A DNA stretch of 64,000 bases, taken from assembly GCA_039619475.1 (NCBI GenBank), contig CM077115.1, forward strand, positions 418,074,557 to 418,138,556, read 5' to 3'. Made by a program: the position numbers and the translations under genes. The DNA comes from Icerya purchasi. Lineage: Eukaryota > Arthropoda > Insecta > Hemiptera > Monophlebidae. Under the pieces are notes generated by a model. The model ran no database searches and had not been told where the DNA came from. It saw nothing but the letters and a program-made list of their open reading frames with translations. This document shows positions 61,829-64,000 of the stretch, piece by piece (position 1 is the first letter of the stretch; each line of letters opens with the position of its first letter).

Positions 61829-63161
61829 CGAGGTCCGCCCGAAAAGTATCCGAAATACCTTCATACCTCCACGCGGGTGTTATTCTTCGTCATCCGGCGA
61901 GTGACATCCTTCAAAGCAGTCCTCATTTGATTGAACGACGCGCTCCCAACGGTGTTTCCACTTCCTGAAGCAGTCCTGGGAGTCAGTTTTCAAAATAGCA
62001 TTTAGTGCACTTGTCGCATCTGCTTGAATCGTCTCTATGTCGTCAAACCGGTGTCCCTTGAGTGGAGTTTTCAATTTTGAAAAATAGCCAGAAGTCACAG
62101 AGAGCTGTGTTGGGACTGTACGGAGGCTGGCGAAGTACGACTTGATCTTTGTCAAATATTGCTGCACAAGATTCGAAAGAATGCGCTGACGCATTGTCAT
62201 GATGAAGAAGCCAGTCACTGATTGGCCAAAGCTGAGGCTGTTTTCTTCTAATTGCCTCACGTAATCTTTTCAGAACTTCAAGATACAATTCTTTATTGAT
62301 TGTCTGACTTCTAGGAGCGTATTCGTGGTGCACAACACCTTCATAATCGAAAAAAAACAATCAACATTGACATTGCTCCGACTTTGACGTGCTTTTTTCG
62401 GTCTTGGCGATCCAGAATGCTTCCACTGTGAAGACTGTTGTTTTGTTTCGGGATCATAACCATAAACCCACGATTCATCACCAGTAATAATAACCTTTTT
62501 GAGTACATTTTCATCATCATAAATCATTTGCAAGTTGTCCTAAGTGACTTCAAAGCGAAGCTTTTTCTACTCTTCTGTGAGCAATTTCGGGGTGAATTTT
62601 GCACACACGCGAGTCATTCCCAGTTTCTCGGTTAAAATTTCCCAAACATTAGTTTTTGGAAATCCAAGATGATATTCTAGTTCGCGCACAGTCAACCGAC
62701 GATCTCCTTCAATCGCGAGTCGCACGCGCTCGATATTTTCCGGTGTTGTTGTGCTTGAAGGACGGCCGCAGCGTGAATCACTGTCAACAGATTCGCGGCC
62801 ATCTTTAAACCGTTTGTACTACTCATATATCTGACTTTTACCCATACAGTCACCTCCAAAGGCCTTTTACATCATTCTAATCGTTTCCGCACAAGTCATT
62901 TCAAGTTTAAAGCAAAACTTGATACAAATTCGCTGTTCAACTTTTTCGGTCATTTTGAGCAACAAACGAAACCGCCGAACGCAAAAAAGACTCCGTACAC
63001 AAATGCACGCTGTGTGCGAACTCGGGTGTTTTGATAAAAACTGCGGCAACGAGGGAGTTCCTAAAGAGTTGCAGTTTACAATGGTACCCGGTAGAGGGCG
63101 CTCGAATGTTCTCTGACGCGGAGATTCAAAGGTATTCTAGATACTATTTGGACAGACCTCG
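61829..63161 (-). mobile_element. mariner-family DNA transposon, full length but inactivated
   Basis: A 1333-bp element bounded by 32-bp terminal inverted repeats (61829-61860 and 63130-63161; 25 of 32 positions pair). TA dinucleotides flank it on both sides (61827-61828 and 63162-63163), the expected target duplication of the Tc1/mariner superfamily. It holds one transposase gene on the minus strand. The substituted repeats and the damaged gene show an old insertion. Confidence 0.93.
61880..62953 (-). pseudogene. mariner transposase pseudogene (DD34D)
   Basis: Read from ATG at 62953 (MTEKVEQRICIKFCFKLE) to TAA at 61880, about 358 codons with the breaks, close to the usual 345-350. The N-terminal helix-turn-helix region includes CMGKSQIYE. 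RCGRPSSTTTPENIERVR holds a GRP linker like those of mariner proteins. The catalytic motifs are ITGDESWVYGYDPETK, LLHHDNASAHS and PYSPNTALCDFW. The second and third aspartates are 34 residues apart (DD34D), so the triad is preserved. Inactivating changes are in-frame stops after TIRMM, QIYE, LLTEE and FEVT, and a frameshift near 62350 that returns to the original frame near 62060. In a live element this enzyme cuts at the terminal repeats and inserts at TA. Confidence 0.92.
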
Positions 63162-63163
63162 TA

Positions 63164-64000
63164 TACATCGACCTACAATAATAAAATTTTAGTCTGCCTT
63201 GGCGCGCAATTTAATTTTTCGAATATTTTAGACATTTGTGGATTTTTTCTACCCAACAAATAAGTCTGCTGCAAGGACGACTCCTAAATCCCTGTTGATA
63301 AAAGATTGCGCGCATCAGTTAATGAATAAAACATTTATATTTTTATCCGCGACCAAAAACAAATTTCTGAAGTACAAATTCTCGCAAAATAAATGAAGAG
63401 AAATTTAAAACCAGAACATTAAAAAAAAGCAATTATGTTCGCATTAATTTCAACTCTGTTACTTATTACGTCAAAGGGGGGAAAAAATTTGATATTAATC
63501 AGTATACAAAAATTACATTCCAAAAATTTGTTTATGCAATTTAACATATTTAGTTGCATTCGAAAAGGCCAGAAAAGAATTTGGCAAGGTAATAAAAGAC
63601 GTTTTTTTTCTTCTATCTTGGCGGAATATTAAGAAATAATTTATTAAATTATAAATAAAAACGATAAATTTTAATTTTATACTTTAATAATCGAAAGCAC
63701 TTTCGTTTAGAACTAGTTTTTCTGTGCAGTTTTAAAATTCAACTAATTTCATTTTTAAATCATGGATACCTAGCTACATAAATTCGTTTAACTCCGTTGT
63801 TTCGAATTCTGTTTTGTGTGGATATAAAATAAAGTGAAATGCACTTTCTGAACCTTTAAATTGATCAAACCTCCCTTCAAACCCGTATTTCATTCCCTGT
63901 AAAATGATTAAATAATTTTTAATTGCATTTTCTTGAACATCAAGCATATTTTCAAAAATCATTTTGTTTTGAAAATGTTTCGGAATTGAAAGAAAATATT
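63164..64000. other. Terminal intergenic DNA
   Basis: AT-rich, no recognised gene. Short open frames near 63435-63632 and 63774-63962 have no recognisable domain and ordinary non-coding composition. Confidence 0.5.

Noticed and set aside
1..64000. CRISPR array, operons or bacterial features
   Set aside because: Spliced genes, SINEs, LINEs and microsatellites show nuclear eukaryotic DNA. The tandem repeats here have no spacer-repeat alternation.

Overview
The window looks like a nuclear fragment from an insect or other arthropod with a fairly large, AT-rich genome. The evidence is spliced coding exons with GT/AG junctions separated by introns of 2.5 to 11 kb, abundant microsatellites, a tRNA-headed SINE, non-LTR retrotransposons, a Helitron remnant, mariner and hAT-like DNA transposons. 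I cannot name the species. The only host gene I recognise is on the + strand: an ARID3-family transcription factor, the retained / dead ringer orthologue. Five exons join in one frame (15654-15837, 26725-27173, 35616-35687, 38186-38557, 46289-46425) and give 403 whole or split codons plus a stop. The start codon and the first part of the ARID domain are not visible and presumably lie upstream of base 1.

Layout: 1-15653 is upstream intron or flank, with a SINE, a MITE and microsatellites. 15654-46425 is the gene. Its first visible intron holds a long-inverted-repeat transposon (21158-23594) with a small hAT-type MITE inside its left arm, and another MITE at 25316-25750. The second intron holds a LINE 3' fragment and a SINE. 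The third has a 105-bp tandem repeat. The last intron holds a three-layer nest: a decayed RTE-like retrotransposon (minus strand) split by a hAT-type MITE, which is itself split by a near-complete LINE with endonuclease, reverse transcriptase, RNase H and a poly(A) tail.

Downstream of the gene (46426-64000) I see no host gene. This part has a putative hAT-like element, a poly(A)-ended fragment abutting a reverse-transcriptase remnant, a decayed Helitron with an intact 3' hairpin end, a degenerate tandem array with a SINE fragment in it, a third MITE copy, and a full-length but inactivated mariner with both terminal inverted repeats and TA flanks.

The most notable points are the nested insertions, the uncharacterised long-inverted-repeat element with a Cys/His exon ending in a splice donor, the tandem expansions inside transposon coding sequence, and the short symmetric exon plus short C-terminal exon of the ARID3 gene. 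I found no clear case of a wholly new system; the long-inverted-repeat element is the best candidate for something undescribed.
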